A DNA stretch of 22,709 nt from a virus. The DNA lies in the IMG/VR virus record IMGVR_UViG_3300008259_002435, positions 1 to 22,709 of that record; one strand, written 5' to 3'. The notes beneath the pieces are model-generated. The model ran no database searches, was not told where the DNA came from, and worked only from the letters and a program-made list of their open reading frames with translations. A program made the translations under genes and the position numbers. The first letter of the stretch is position 1. Each line of letters opens with the position of its first letter. Positions 6,924-14,722 of the stretch are shown one piece after another.

Positions 6924-7966
6924 TTATTTATGCAAAATTTTATACAACTCAGGGATAGTATCTGCCAAACTAGTACGTTGTATTTTGTCTAACATTTCAT
7001 TAAATTCAAAAAAAGTATCAATTTCTTCCGGATGTTCAGTAACAGCAAAGCATATATTTTTTAATGTTTCTAATTGGCTATGAAATAACTCAGATTGATA
7101 TTGACACTTATCATTTACCCAAGTTTCGATTCTATTCCAGCATTCAATCTTATATTCATTTGGTAAATGCAGTATATTAAGATAGCTTGGATTTTCTAGC
7201 ACATTCAAAAAAACATCTACTACTAGTTTATCAGCTTGACGATTGAATTTTTCTGCGTATTCAAATAAATCTGTTATACTTCCTAAGTTGACTATTTGTA
7301 TTACCGGTGCGAGTTTTAATTCAATATTATCTGCCCGTCGTTCTACTAGCTTTTGTATATTCTTGTCAATTTGAGTTTTTTTAATAGTTCAAAATTCTTC
7401 TTAATAAGAGAAGGCTCACCTCCAGTAATATATAATAATTTTATATGACTCAAATTAGAAAATAGATTGCTGTCAAAAATTTCTGTTTCATACCAGTCAT
7501 TAATATTGTAATTACTATTGTGATAAAACTTTTTTAATTTAGGATGTTCAATTACTTGTTTATCTAACTGACTGCTGTTCAGTGGTATACAACTTCTGCA
7601 TTTTAAATTACAAAGATTACCAAATCTTAAATCAAAATATTCTATGTCTGATTTTACTGTAGTTTCTGTTTGATTCAATTGATCGGCAAATCTACGATTA
7701 GTTATTATTCTTTTACTTTCTTTACCATAGCTTTCTATTTGTGTACATTGACTACACCCCGGTACTGTTTCTCCTGATAACATTTTCTGACGTATTTCTA
7801 TGTAGTCAGGACTATTGTAAAAATCTTCTATCTTATCATGACCTAAATTAAATTTAGTACCGTCGGACTTTTTGATATAATCTCTGGATATACAGCATGG
7901 CTTTACACTGCCATCTGGATCAACTGAAACATTGTTCCATGGCATTATACAAAAACTTTTACTCAT
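6924..7966 (-). pseudogene. Broken radical SAM protein (twitch type), deletion plus frameshift
   Basis: From the ATG at 7966 the first frame gives 206 residues: an N-terminal CIMPWNNVSVDPDGSVKPCC section, a CxxxCxxC cluster in CNLKCRSC that would hold a 4Fe-4S cluster, and TGGEPSL, the usual GGE motif of radical SAM enzymes. It stops at 7346-7348. The frame shifted by one base continues from the run of seven A (7377-7383 on the minus strand) through QIDKNIQKLVERR and ends at 6924, including VFLNVLENPSYLNILHLP. Joined, the two parts make about 347 residues. Between LLKK and IDKNIQ the strands I would expect after the GGE motif are missing, perhaps 50-60 residues, so a deletion is likely as well as the shift. 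An A_AAA_AAA slippery site is present, but slippage alone would not restore the missing part. The gene overlaps the aminotransferase by 8 bases. Confidence 0.8.
6925..6932 (-). promoter_or_regulatory. T4-type late promoter (CATAAATA)
   Basis: CATAAATA differs from the T4 late consensus by one base, contains the TAA stop of the upstream radical SAM remnant (6924-6926), and is separated by ACTTT from the ATG at 6919. It could start a leaderless message for the lysis cassette. Confidence 0.5.
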
Positions 7967-9023
7967 AAAACTTTACAACCTTCTCTACTATATAGTCCAC
8001 TTCCTCATCAGTTAATTCTGGATACATCGGTAAGCTTAATACTCCCCTGCTTAACATTACACTAGTAGAAAGTAAATCTGGCTTTGATAAATTCTTTGTA
8101 GTTGGTAAATCACCTAGTACATAATTATAATGAATCTTGCTATCAATACCATCAGTTAGTAAATGCGTATGTAAACTGTTTCGATCAGGTAAATACATTA
8201 CAAACTTTTGATGTGCATGAGGGTTTACTGTATCTGACAAACAACGTAAAGGTAGTTCTTTAAACTTACCACACCAATACTTTGCTATCTCACCTCTACG
8301 CTTTTGCCATTCATCTATGTACTTTGCTCTAACAAGAATCTGAGCACAATCTTGTTCGCTCATCTTGCTATTAGTTCCTACATCATGGAACGCAGGCTTG
8401 TTGTTGTCTCTATGCGTTGCGGCAAACAAATATAATTGTTCATCATTGGTAACAATAGCACCACCGTTTCCTGAACTAGGTAAGTTCTTTGTAGGGTCAA
8501 AGCTGATAGACATACCGCTACCTACGTCACCGTCACATACCAACCAATGTTGTGCTCCGTCTACTATAACAGCATTTGCACTAGCATATCCTGCAATAGG
8601 CCAGGGCTTGCGACCACCATAACCCATCACACAAGTATATCCCTTAAGACTATTCTCTACATCAATGATACCGTTCTTATCTGTGTCAACTAAATCTACA
8701 TCCCATCCTGCAGTCAGTAATGAGTTTAGTGTTGCTGGATAAGTTAAATTAGGAATACGAATCTTAGGATTATTTTTAAATGTCTCTAAGTGTTTCTTTT
8801 TCTTATATCTTGCAATAATCTCAAGTGCTTGTGTGCCACTATGCACGGTGACAGCATACTTTGTTTTAGTACGATGCTTTAACCATTCTTCAAACGAGCG
8901 AGTATAATGTCCACCTACAAGCTGACCATCTTTAAGGGCACGGTGAGTTGCATCAAGCAACTCTTCACCTATGTTCTTATACTGTCTTTTGAGACCAAAA
9001 TGGGGAATTACTAAGCCACTCAT
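7959..9023 (-). CDS. DegT/DnrJ/EryC1/StrS-type PLP aminotransferase
   Basis: These enzymes transfer an amino group onto keto-sugars bound to nucleotides, using pyridoxal phosphate, in the synthesis of amino sugars for surface glycans. I start at the ATG at 9023 (354 residues); an in-frame TTG 12 bases upstream is possible. Key residues visible are TVHSGTQALE near 60-69, VDGAQH with the Asp that contacts the cofactor (about residue 155), and SFDPTKNLP with the Lys that would form the Schiff base (about residue 179), followed by GNGGAIVTN. The C-terminal SRGVLSLPMYPELTDEEVDYIV is typical of the family. Length is normal and no break is seen, in contrast with the broken epimerase upstream and radical SAM gene downstream. 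It overlaps the epimerase remnant by 47 bases. Confidence 0.92.
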   Translation of the reverse strand: MSGLVIPHFGLKRQYKNIGEELLDATHRALKDGQLVGGHYTRSFEEWLKHRTKTKYAVTVHSGTQALEIIARYKKKKHLETFKNNPKIRIPNLTYPATLNSLLTAGWDVDLVDTDKNGIIDVENSLKGYTCVMGYGGRKPWPIAGYASANAVIVDGAQHWLVCDGDVGSGMSISFDPTKNLPSSGNGGAIVTNDEQLYLFAATHRDNNKPAFHDVGTNSKMSEQDCAQILVRAKYIDEWQKRRGEIAKYWCGKFKELPLRCLSDTVNPHAHQKFVMYLPDRNSLHTHLLTDGIDSKIHYNYVLGDLPTTKNLSKPDLLSTSVMLSRGVLSLPMYPELTDEEVDYIVEKVVKFYE

Positions 9024-9734
9024 AATATCTTTCAAAGCCTTCTTCTACATCTACTTTAGGATCGTATCCAAAATCTTTACGTGCCGCATCAATGTTTAAT
9101 GCACCTATTTTCTGTGTTGTCGCTTAGTGCGGCGCCGACGATACCATCTGCGGCATCTTCAACATATGTAAAATCTAATGTCTCATTTGCACCATTGACG
9201 TTCAATGTTCCATCTCTCATAGCAGTAAGCATAAACTTAGCAATAACTCTATCTTCTACATCTAGTTCACCGTATACAGCACTAGGACGAATGATAGTAT
9301 GAGTGAAGCAACCACGACGGCTATAGTCTTTAACAAGGTGTTCCCCTGCTAATTTCATAATTCCATATTAACCTTGAGGTTTCCAATCATAATCCTCAGT
9401 CACATCATTAGTAAAATCTCCGTATACCATACTTGAACTAATGTAGATGAACTTCAACTTTTTGTCTAGGGAAGCTTGCCATATGTATTACCATATCAAA
9501 CTTATATCTACCAAATAACCAATCAATACTGTCACTGGCAATATCTATAGCGTGTATTTGCCCCGGCTGAATCTTTTTTAGTCGTTCAGTCATTAGATAA
9601 TCAATTTCATCTTGCGGGATGATACCATAAGTTGTGCGAGTATCAGTAATGACAACACTGTGTCCTTGTTTTTGTAGTTTAGCTACTACGTTGTGTCCGA
9701 TAAGGCCGAGACCACCTGTTACTAATATTTTCAT
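8977..9734 (-). pseudogene. Broken NAD-dependent sugar epimerase/dehydratase, two deletions and a stop
   Basis: The start ATG at 9734 gives MKILVTGGLGLIGHNVV, a Rossmann GGxGxxG motif, up to VIHMASFPRQK. There the frame is lost; the next frame reads KFIYISSSMVYGDF and, after an in-frame TAA at 9368-9370, YGIMKLAGEHL, the YxxxK catalytic motif. It continues with IIRPSAVYGELD and FTYVEDAADGI to DNTEN, where the frame is lost again and a third frame reads GALNIDAARKDFGYDP to a stop at 8977. Normal members have about 290-330 residues; about 250 remain. Both frame breaks also lack expected sequence, so each is probably an internal deletion. The TAA stands where Gln (CAA) would fit in QYGIMK. The start overlaps the upstream gene by ATGA. 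Confidence 0.85.
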
Positions 9735-10060
9735 TTGAATTTCAATTCGTAATATGTTATTTGTTTTGATGTAAGATATGCTCTAATCTGATATGTGTAG
9801 CCATAATTGTATATGTCATGGTTGCGATGCCAACTAGGAGCAGGCAGAGAATTTTCCATTATCCATTTACCTGCTTCTGTTTGTTGCCATTCATATATAG
9901 GTTGTGCTACCATTAAATCAGGATCTTCTACATCGCCCATTCTAATAGTATGAACTACTTGAGTGATAGATACTGATTCTTCACCTGTATCAGATATTTG
10001 TACCTGATACTTAGGTCTAAGGTCAATATCAGACTGCCATTGTTGCTTTGATAGGGCCAT
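9731..10060 (-). CDS. Small conserved phage protein, unknown function
   Basis: The 109-residue protein has no recognised domain. It is hydrophilic with many aromatic residues (WQQTEAGKWIMEN, SWHRNHDIYNYGYTYQIRAYL), no signal peptide and no membrane segment. The C-terminus is a beta-like run ITYYELKF. The protein style, with EDPDLMVAQPIYEWQQTEAG, recurs in T4-like phages of aquatic bacteria, often near nucleotide-metabolism genes. It overlaps the end of the thymidylate synthase gene by 32 bases, and its own end overlaps the epimerase start by ATGA. No other start codon lies downstream in its first half that would shorten it sensibly. Confidence 0.75.
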   Translation of the reverse strand: MALSKQQWQSDIDLRPKYQVQISDTGEESVSITQVVHTIRMGDVEDPDLMVAQPIYEWQQTEAGKWIMENSLPAPSWHRNHDIYNYGYTYQIRAYLTSKQITYYELKFK

Positions 10061-10928
10061 GACTTTGATAGTTCTCTAAATGTATATCTTGCATTGTCAT
10101 TTCAAAGATGTTATTCTTTTGTGTATTTAACATCAATGTAGGCAATGGATATGGTTCACGTGTTAATTGTTCTTTGACTTGTTCAACATGGTCTTTATAT
10201 ATATGAGTGTCGCCTGTACTGATAATCAACTCACCTACTTTTAGACCACAGTGATGTGCCAATAGATGTGTAAGTAATGCATAAGAAGCAATGTTAAAAG
10301 GTAAACCCAAGAACACATCAACACTACGCTGATACATATGGCAAGAAAGTTCTTTATTTTTGTTGACATAGAATTGACTCATAACGTGACAAGGGGGCAA
10401 GGCCATTTCGTCTAACTCGCTCACGTTCCAGGCACTTAAAATATGCCTGCGCCCATTAGGATCTTCAATTAATCCTTTAATGAGATTTGCCAATTGGTCG
10501 ACTTCAATCTTGTCAACTGCGAGGCGTGTGCCACCTTTGTGCGCTTGGCCCATATCTTTTTCTGTACGGTACTTGTTCCAATGACGCCATTGTACCCCGT
10601 ATACACGTCCGAGATCACCTTCGAATTGCGCTTTGTGTTTCCAATACGACGCCTCTGCATTCGGGGTCCAGATAGTAACCTTTCCTTCACTTGTACCGTG
10701 GGTAAGTTCTGCCAGTCTACGCTCATCACTTGAGCCTTCAATAAACCAGAGAAGCTCGCCGACGCAAGCTTTCCAAGCAAGTTTCTTAGTAGTGACTGCG
10801 GGAAAGCCCCTACGCAAATCAAAGCGAATATGACGTCCAAAAACACTATAGGTGCCAACACCAGTTCTGTCATCTTTAACTTCTCCGTTATCTAGTATAT
10901 CTTGTAGTAATTCTTTATATTGTTTCAT
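10029..10928 (-). CDS. thyA: Thymidylate synthase
   Basis: This enzyme methylates dUMP to dTMP with methylene-tetrahydrofolate and so supplies thymidine nucleotides for phage DNA. The 299 residues show the phosphate-binding RTGVGT near 21-26, WxPNA-like WTPNAEA, the active-site segment ALPPCHVMSQFYV with Cys 180, CHMYQRSVDVFLGLPFNIASYALL, and GDTHIYKDHVEQV for the nucleotide. The protein is slightly longer than E. coli ThyA (264) because of insertions around residues 85-140. It is the ThyA type, not the flavin-dependent ThyX. It overlaps the upstream FkbM gene by four bases (ATGA). T4 carries the equivalent td gene with an intron; no intron is seen here. Confidence 0.97.
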   Translation of the reverse strand: MKQYKELLQDILDNGEVKDDRTGVGTYSVFGRHIRFDLRRGFPAVTTKKLAWKACVGELLWFIEGSSDERRLAELTHGTSEGKVTIWTPNAEASYWKHKAQFEGDLGRVYGVQWRHWNKYRTEKDMGQAHKGGTRLAVDKIEVDQLANLIKGLIEDPNGRRHILSAWNVSELDEMALPPCHVMSQFYVNKNKELSCHMYQRSVDVFLGLPFNIASYALLTHLLAHHCGLKVGELIISTGDTHIYKDHVEQVKEQLTREPYPLPTLMLNTQKNNIFEMTMQDIHLENYQSHGPIKATMAV

Positions 10929-11527
10929 TGTACTTTTTCCATTTTCATATCAATGAGTCCTAATTTAGTAGTGACATATCCCAAAGTAGCAAAGTCTTCA
11001 AACCATCTATCTAACTCATCAGTGTTACCTGCATATAGTTGATATTCAACAATGATAGTTTTGATATCGTTGTTTTTTGCAAATTGAAAGACTTCCGGTA
11101 ATATAAAATGGTCATGCCCCTCAGTATCTAATTTTAGTGTGCCAATTGATCCTATGTTAAATTGTGAACATAACTCACTAAAAGTGATGACAGGTACTGT
11201 TCGCCTATCATATATTTCTTTACTTAAATTGTGTTCTTCAAGATAATCATCGACCAATCGGTGAGTTTTACTTACACTATTGCAACCTCGAACAAATTCA
11301 GGTAAATTGTATTTTATAATATTTTCTGCTGTTATATAGAAAATATCAATAGTTCCATTGTGAGACCCTATCGCACAATTACATAGTGATACGTTTTCTA
11401 TATTTGCAAACACATTTAGATAAAAATCTAAAGGCTCAACTAGTAATACCTTATACGCAGGGGCATGTTCTGCACTAGTATCAAAATCACTAGTACCTAT
11501 GTCTACATAATCCCAATGTTGTTTCAT
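10925..11527 (-). CDS. FkbM-type methyltransferase
   Basis: FkbM proteins are SAM-dependent O-methyltransferases, often acting on sugars or polyketides. The 200-residue protein shows the SAM motif YVDIGTSDF at 7-15, VLLVEPLDFYLNVF as the second strand with its acidic residue, and the family hallmark TLKLDTEGHDHF near 129-141. It is shorter than many family members, mostly because the N-terminus begins directly at the SAM fold, so it may be a minimal form. No ribosome binding site is obvious before the ATG at 11527. It overlaps thyA by ATGA. With the nearby aminotransferase and epimerase remnant it suggests a glycan-modifying set. Confidence 0.88.
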   Translation of the reverse strand: MKQHWDYVDIGTSDFDTSAEHAPAYKVLLVEPLDFYLNVFANIENVSLCNCAIGSHNGTIDIFYITAENIIKYNLPEFVRGCNSVSKTHRLVDDYLEEHNLSKEIYDRRTVPVITFSELCSQFNIGSIGTLKLDTEGHDHFILPEVFQFAKNNDIKTIIVEYQLYAGNTDELDRWFEDFATLGYVTTKLGLIDMKMEKVQ

Positions 11528-11558
11528 TTGTAATGACTACATTAAACCATGACAGTTC

Positions 11559-11855
11559 TCATAGTTTACCTAAAAGTCTATCTGTTTCTGGTTGTACGGT
11601 GTCTGCAATATTTTGCACATTGAGAACAAACTCTACACTCACTATCATATCATCTAGTTCATCTAGTTTACGACTGACAGCGTTTTCTATTTCATCTGGG
11701 TCCAATCCTTGTTCTAAAAACTTTGCGATGTTGATAGTCTGTTGCTTTTTACCTTGAAGTTTAATAATTAACTTCTTGATAAATTGAACAGGAATCTTAT
11801 TTTTTTCAACATCTTCAAGGATGTGTTCCCATTTTTCAATAAATTCTGGTGACAT
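11559..11855 (-). CDS. Small conserved phage protein, unknown function
   Basis: The 98-residue protein is predicted mainly helical and charged: it opens MSPEFIEKWEHILEDVEKNKIP, shown here in parts as MSPEFIEKWEHI and LEDVEKNKIP, then has KLIIKLQGKKQQTINIAKFL and ends VQPETDRLLGKL. I recall similar proteins in cyanophages and other aquatic T4-like phages beside the gene found upstream here, but I cannot name a function. The KLxGKKQQTINI stretch (Lys and Gln rich) could contact nucleic acid or another phage protein. Its start overlaps the stop of the upstream gene by one base (TAATG), so translation is probably coupled. There is no cleavable leader. Confidence 0.82.
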   Translation of the reverse strand: MSPEFIEKWEHILEDVEKNKIPVQFIKKLIIKLQGKKQQTINIAKFLEQGLDPDEIENAVSRKLDELDDMIVSVEFVLNVQNIADTVQPETDRLLGKL

Positions 11856-12520
11856 TAGACACTAACTTTAGTTTTCTTTGCTGTAGTTTTCTTTGGTTTA
11901 GTTGTCTCGGCAGTAACGCCTTCTAACTGTGCGGCTTCTTTTTGTAACCGTTGTGCTTCTGCCAACAAGCCCTTAGCTTCTGCATCCATCTTGGCTGCTT
12001 GTTGACGTAGATTTTGTGCAATTGCCGCATCACCCAACGCATCACCTGAAGCTTGTAGACCTTTTGGTGCTGGTGCGGTTTGATTGCCACGCATTCTACG
12101 AACCACATCAGCTGGATCCTGCATTCCGCGGCTATTGTCTAGTTCTTGCAAACGCTTAACTGCACTCTCACCTTGTTTCATTTCATCAAGAATTGTATTC
12201 AACTCATCTAAACGAATAGATTGATTTGGTGAAGGTGTCATTAAAATTTGACTTGTTTGAACTTTCTTTAATTGACCTTCGGCGTGCAACACCTGAAGAA
12301 TGATTCTACCGTCTTTTGTGTGGGTACGATTTAATGCATCTGCTAAGTGTTCGCTGTTTTGCCCAATATCACTTTCGATACATTGAATCAATGGATCGTG
12401 TATGTGTTGGTTTAATAGTTCAGTATGAACAACCAAACACATATGAGCTTCTCCGGGAACTTCCCGAAATACTACTGCAACTTTGCGGTCGCCTTGTTTT
12501 CCTACATGTCGTGTAAACAT
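11855..12520 (-). CDS. Conserved phage protein with coiled coil and Lys-rich tail
   Basis: The 221 residues begin with a compact domain (MFTRHVGKQGDRKVAVVFREVPGE, in parts MFTRHVGKQGDRKVAV and VFREVPGE, to about residue 90) that is well conserved in T4-like phages of aquatic bacteria as I recall it. A linker (about 130-160) is followed by a helix of heptad type (IAQNLRQQAAKMDAEAKGLL and AEAQRLQKEAAQLE) and a basic tail KPKKTTAKKTKVSV. The tail suggests binding to DNA or to an acidic surface. A strong AGGAG ribosome binding site lies 6 bases before the ATG and a GTTAAATA late-promoter-like motif further upstream. Its downstream partner is coupled by TAATG. Function unknown. Confidence 0.85.
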   Translation of the reverse strand: MFTRHVGKQGDRKVAVVFREVPGEAHMCLVVHTELLNQHIHDPLIQCIESDIGQNSEHLADALNRTHTKDGRIILQVLHAEGQLKKVQTSQILMTPSPNQSIRLDELNTILDEMKQGESAVKRLQELDNSRGMQDPADVVRRMRGNQTAPAPKGLQASGDALGDAAIAQNLRQQAAKMDAEAKGLLAEAQRLQKEAAQLEGVTAETTKPKKTTAKKTKVSV

Positions 12521-12548
12521 AATAATCTCCTATCATATATGATAAAGA

Positions 12549-12556
12549 TATTTAAC
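12549..12556 (-). promoter_or_regulatory. Late-promoter-like motif (GTTAAATA)
   Basis: GTTAAATA in the 60-base gap before the gene at 12520 keeps the TAAATA core. The leader of about 23 bases would contain a small palindrome (ATCATATATGAT) and the AGGAG ribosome binding site. Two mismatches to TATAAATA make this a moderate call. Confidence 0.45.
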
Positions 12557-12580
12557 TGATATTCATCAATCAAATATTTT

Positions 12581-13849
12581 TTATTGTAGTGTAGCGTAAC
12601 CCCATGGCTTACTAAAGTAAAAATTTAATGTTTTTTGGGCATCTAAATTATTAGCTAAAGTAGATCCATAAGCATAATAATAGTATACTGGGTTGTTTGG
12701 ACTTGGATTACTAAAGTGTTTATCTTCAAGCCACGGGGAGAATTCATTCAATATAATCCCATCGGTTATGTCTGATAATTTTAGTCCCATCATTTCAAAA
12801 AATGCCTGTATTTTTAATAATTGCATAGTGTTAGTAAATGATACGTTTGTATTAGTAGCTGACAAATTTCCAGTTTCCATCAGCCCATAGAAATCCGGTG
12901 GATCCATACCGACACCGGTATCCGCTATTTTTGGCATAATTTCTAACATTATTTTTTTACCATAAGTTGAGTGTATATTCTTTATTATTGCAACTTGATC
13001 TTGGCCGTGTATATCATTATGATATAAGTTAACAATAGATTTTAAATCTGTCACTGGAGTTTTTGACAATCCACCAAGTAAGATTAAATTGACATAATCA
13101 ACATAATTCCAAATTTTAGTTTGATGCAATAAACATCCAGTGTATCCAAGTTTACCACTGAATACTGTTCTAATACTATCAGCTAGTTGTTTCCAATAAG
13201 GCATGTCAATATCAGATTCCATATTCCAATTACATTCACTAATAAAGATACCATCAACTTTATGTTTTTGTGCAGTAGCGGCTATCGGTTTATCAAATTC
13301 AATAATATTATTAAACATGTACTGACGAGTATAGTTATTATAATTAGGAGTGAACATCATGTCAGTAATACTATCAGATATCTGCAATGATATCCAAACC
13401 TTTAATCCTTGACTTTTAGCATAATCAACAAGTTTCCACAAATCTTTGGGAGGTGTTTTAATGACAGAGTATAATTCAAGTGAGTCGGTTGTACTAATTT
13501 TTCCAGTTACTGAATTAACAGACACTTGCACCGTAAAGATAATTCCATTAAAACCAATAGATTTAATATTATCAATCATGGGTGCCACTACGTTGTATGA
13601 ACTAGTGTGGTGACCTTTATTATTTAAAGAAGAGGTTGGTGTATCAAATCTGTAATCTATTCTTGCTAAACGTAACTTTCCTGCAGGAATTATTGCAGGA
13701 GCATTAAATTGATGTACTGGTTGAGTTACTGATTGGGGTATTATTACCTGAGGACTAATATTTGGCGCATTATTATCGCCACCCCCACCGCAACCTGTTA
13801 ATAGTGCAAGTAAAAGTAATAGACTAACTGAGAGTTTTTTTAAGACCAT
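12581..13849 (-). CDS. Lipoprotein resembling a TIM-barrel glycoside hydrolase
   Basis: The 422 residues start with a signal peptide (VSLLLLLALLTGC) with lipobox LTGC at Cys 20, followed by GGGGD, then a Pro/Gln-rich linker to about residue 55. The rest alternates strands and helices like a (beta/alpha)8 barrel: LRLARIDYRF, IGFNGIIFTVQVS, GLKVWISLQIS, VDGIFISECNWN (Glu 205 as possible acid/base), LGYTGCLLHQ, KIMLEIMPKIAD and DGIILNEFSPWLED (possible second Glu near 377). This resembles GH113-like and related families, but I cannot assign one. Gly/Ser-rich mature N-termini of this kind are usual in betaproteobacteria. It overlaps the upstream gene by 10 bases. It is unusual in a T4-like phage and may be host-derived. 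Confidence 0.8.
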   Translation of the reverse strand: MVLKKLSVSLLLLLALLTGCGGGGDNNAPNISPQVIIPQSVTQPVHQFNAPAIIPAGKLRLARIDYRFDTPTSSLNNKGHHTSSYNVVAPMIDNIKSIGFNGIIFTVQVSVNSVTGKISTTDSLELYSVIKTPPKDLWKLVDYAKSQGLKVWISLQISDSITDMMFTPNYNNYTRQYMFNNIIEFDKPIAATAQKHKVDGIFISECNWNMESDIDMPYWKQLADSIRTVFSGKLGYTGCLLHQTKIWNYVDYVNLILLGGLSKTPVTDLKSIVNLYHNDIHGQDQVAIIKNIHSTYGKKIMLEIMPKIADTGVGMDPPDFYGLMETGNLSATNTNVSFTNTMQLLKIQAFFEMMGLKLSDITDGIILNEFSPWLEDKHFSNPSPNNPVYYYYAYGSTLANNLDAQKTLNFYFSKPWGYATLQ

Positions 13850-14088
13850 TTTAATTCAAAGAGTGTGGCTTCCTTAGGATCTTCAAAGCTGATACATCCT
13901 AATGATTCCAAGTTAAACAAAAAATCGGTTGTGTCTATTGTGACAGCAAACCGACCGCGCAATTTATTCAGTACCCATTGTCTTGATTCTTCATTCAAGG
14001 GAGTTGATACTGTAACAAAATGTACCGGAGGATAATCAAGTTGTCGTTCAGCAAACCATACGACAGGATCAATTTCATAGTCTGTCAT
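13840..14088 (-). CDS. Small conserved phage protein, unknown function
   Basis: The 82-residue protein has the alternating pattern of a small alpha/beta fold: VHFVTVSTPL, then a helix EESRQWVLNKL, then FAVTIDTTDFLF. It ends in FEDPKEATLFELKW, an ending (FEDPKEAxxFxLxW) I recall from other phage proteins of similar size. It lacks signal and membrane segments. The start overlaps the upstream gene by ATGA and the end overlaps the lipoprotein gene by 10 bases, so it belongs to the same transcription unit as the small genes upstream. Function unknown. Confidence 0.8.
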   Translation of the reverse strand: MTDYEIDPVVWFAERQLDYPPVHFVTVSTPLNEESRQWVLNKLRGRFAVTIDTTDFLFNLESLGCISFEDPKEATLFELKWS

Positions 14089-14495
14089 TTGGTTAGTGCA
14101 TCCAACATCTTATACTTTTCATATGCTTCAACAACCATAGGAGTAGTGTTGCGATTTTTAGGAGATACTTCTACCCAAAGATCACTATGTAGATCAGGAT
14201 GAATAAACTGGTCACCCAAAGATACAAAGTTTCTAGGTTGATGAATTTTGCCACTAGTGTACAACCTTGTTGCAAGTGCTTCTACTTCTTCCCAAGGCTT
14301 GGCTGAAAGGTCATAATCCTGCGGTTGTCGTGCTGTATAATTACCTTCATCGTAGTATTGTCTTACCACAACAATAAATTGTTCTAAATCAGAAGTCATA
14401 GTGCGGGTAATAATCAATAAAACGTCATCCTCGGACACTTCGCCTAATAGGATGCTACGCAAACATCTACCTAAACTAGTTCCAATATGCATCAT
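14085..14495 (-). CDS. Conserved phage protein, unknown function
   Basis: The 136-residue protein begins MMHIGTSLGRCLRSILLGEVS followed by DDVLLIITRT; this N-terminus is shared by many T4-like phage proteins I recall, without known function. Two adjacent ATG codons (14495 and 14492) could both be used. The middle contains DLEQFIVVVRQYYDEGNY, probably a helix, and the second half LATRLYTSGKIHQPRNF and LWVEVSPK. No membrane segment or catalytic motif is evident. It overlaps the upstream gene by four bases and the downstream gene by four. Confidence 0.8.
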   Translation of the reverse strand: MMHIGTSLGRCLRSILLGEVSEDDVLLIITRTMTSDLEQFIVVVRQYYDEGNYTARQPQDYDLSAKPWEEVEALATRLYTSGKIHQPRNFVSLGDQFIHPDLHSDLWVEVSPKNRNTTPMVVEAYEKYKMLDALTK

Positions 14496-14722
14496 ACAAT
14501 CATCTTTCTATTTTGTTTAACATAGTCACTGTAAACTTTTTTGCCGTTCTCTCTAATCCATTCATCGGGGGTTCGTTCTTCTTTGAGGATAGCAACAACC
14601 TTTTGCTTTTCCCATTCATTGTACTTACTCATATGCAAGTCAACATCATATAAGCATTCAAGACCTAGCATATCCCACATTGCTAGATAGTGTTTAGTTT
14701 TGTTCTTTCTTAAGTATGACAT
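14492..14722 (-). CDS. Small conserved phage protein, unknown function
   Basis: The 76-residue protein is basic and rich in aromatic residues, starting MSYLRKNKTKHYLAMWDMLGLE, in parts MSYLRKNKTKHYL and AMWDMLGLE, a start I recall from other T4-like phages of aquatic bacteria. The second half is helical and charged (WEKQKVVAILKEERTPDEWI). It overlaps the upstream gene by 29 bases and the downstream by 4. Nothing in the sequence shows a biochemical role. Confidence 0.75.
   Translation of the reverse strand: MSYLRKNKTKHYLAMWDMLGLECLYDVDLHMSKYNEWEKQKVVAILKEERTPDEWIRENGKKVYSDYVKQNRKMIV

Noticed and set aside
7346-7390. Programmed -1 frameshifting as the sole explanation for the split radical SAM gene
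   Set aside because: A_AAA_AAA is in the right phase, but the conserved section expected between the two parts is absent, and the neighbouring epimerase shows similar deletions. I keep decay as first choice.
9024-9035. TTG start for the aminotransferase, four codons earlier
   Set aside because: The ATG at 9023 gives an N-terminus that fits the family; nothing favours the TTG.
10469-10873. Minus-strand frame of 134 residues inside thyA
   Set aside because: It overlaps the thymidylate synthase in another frame and has no recognisable sequence; the ThyA frame carries all motifs.
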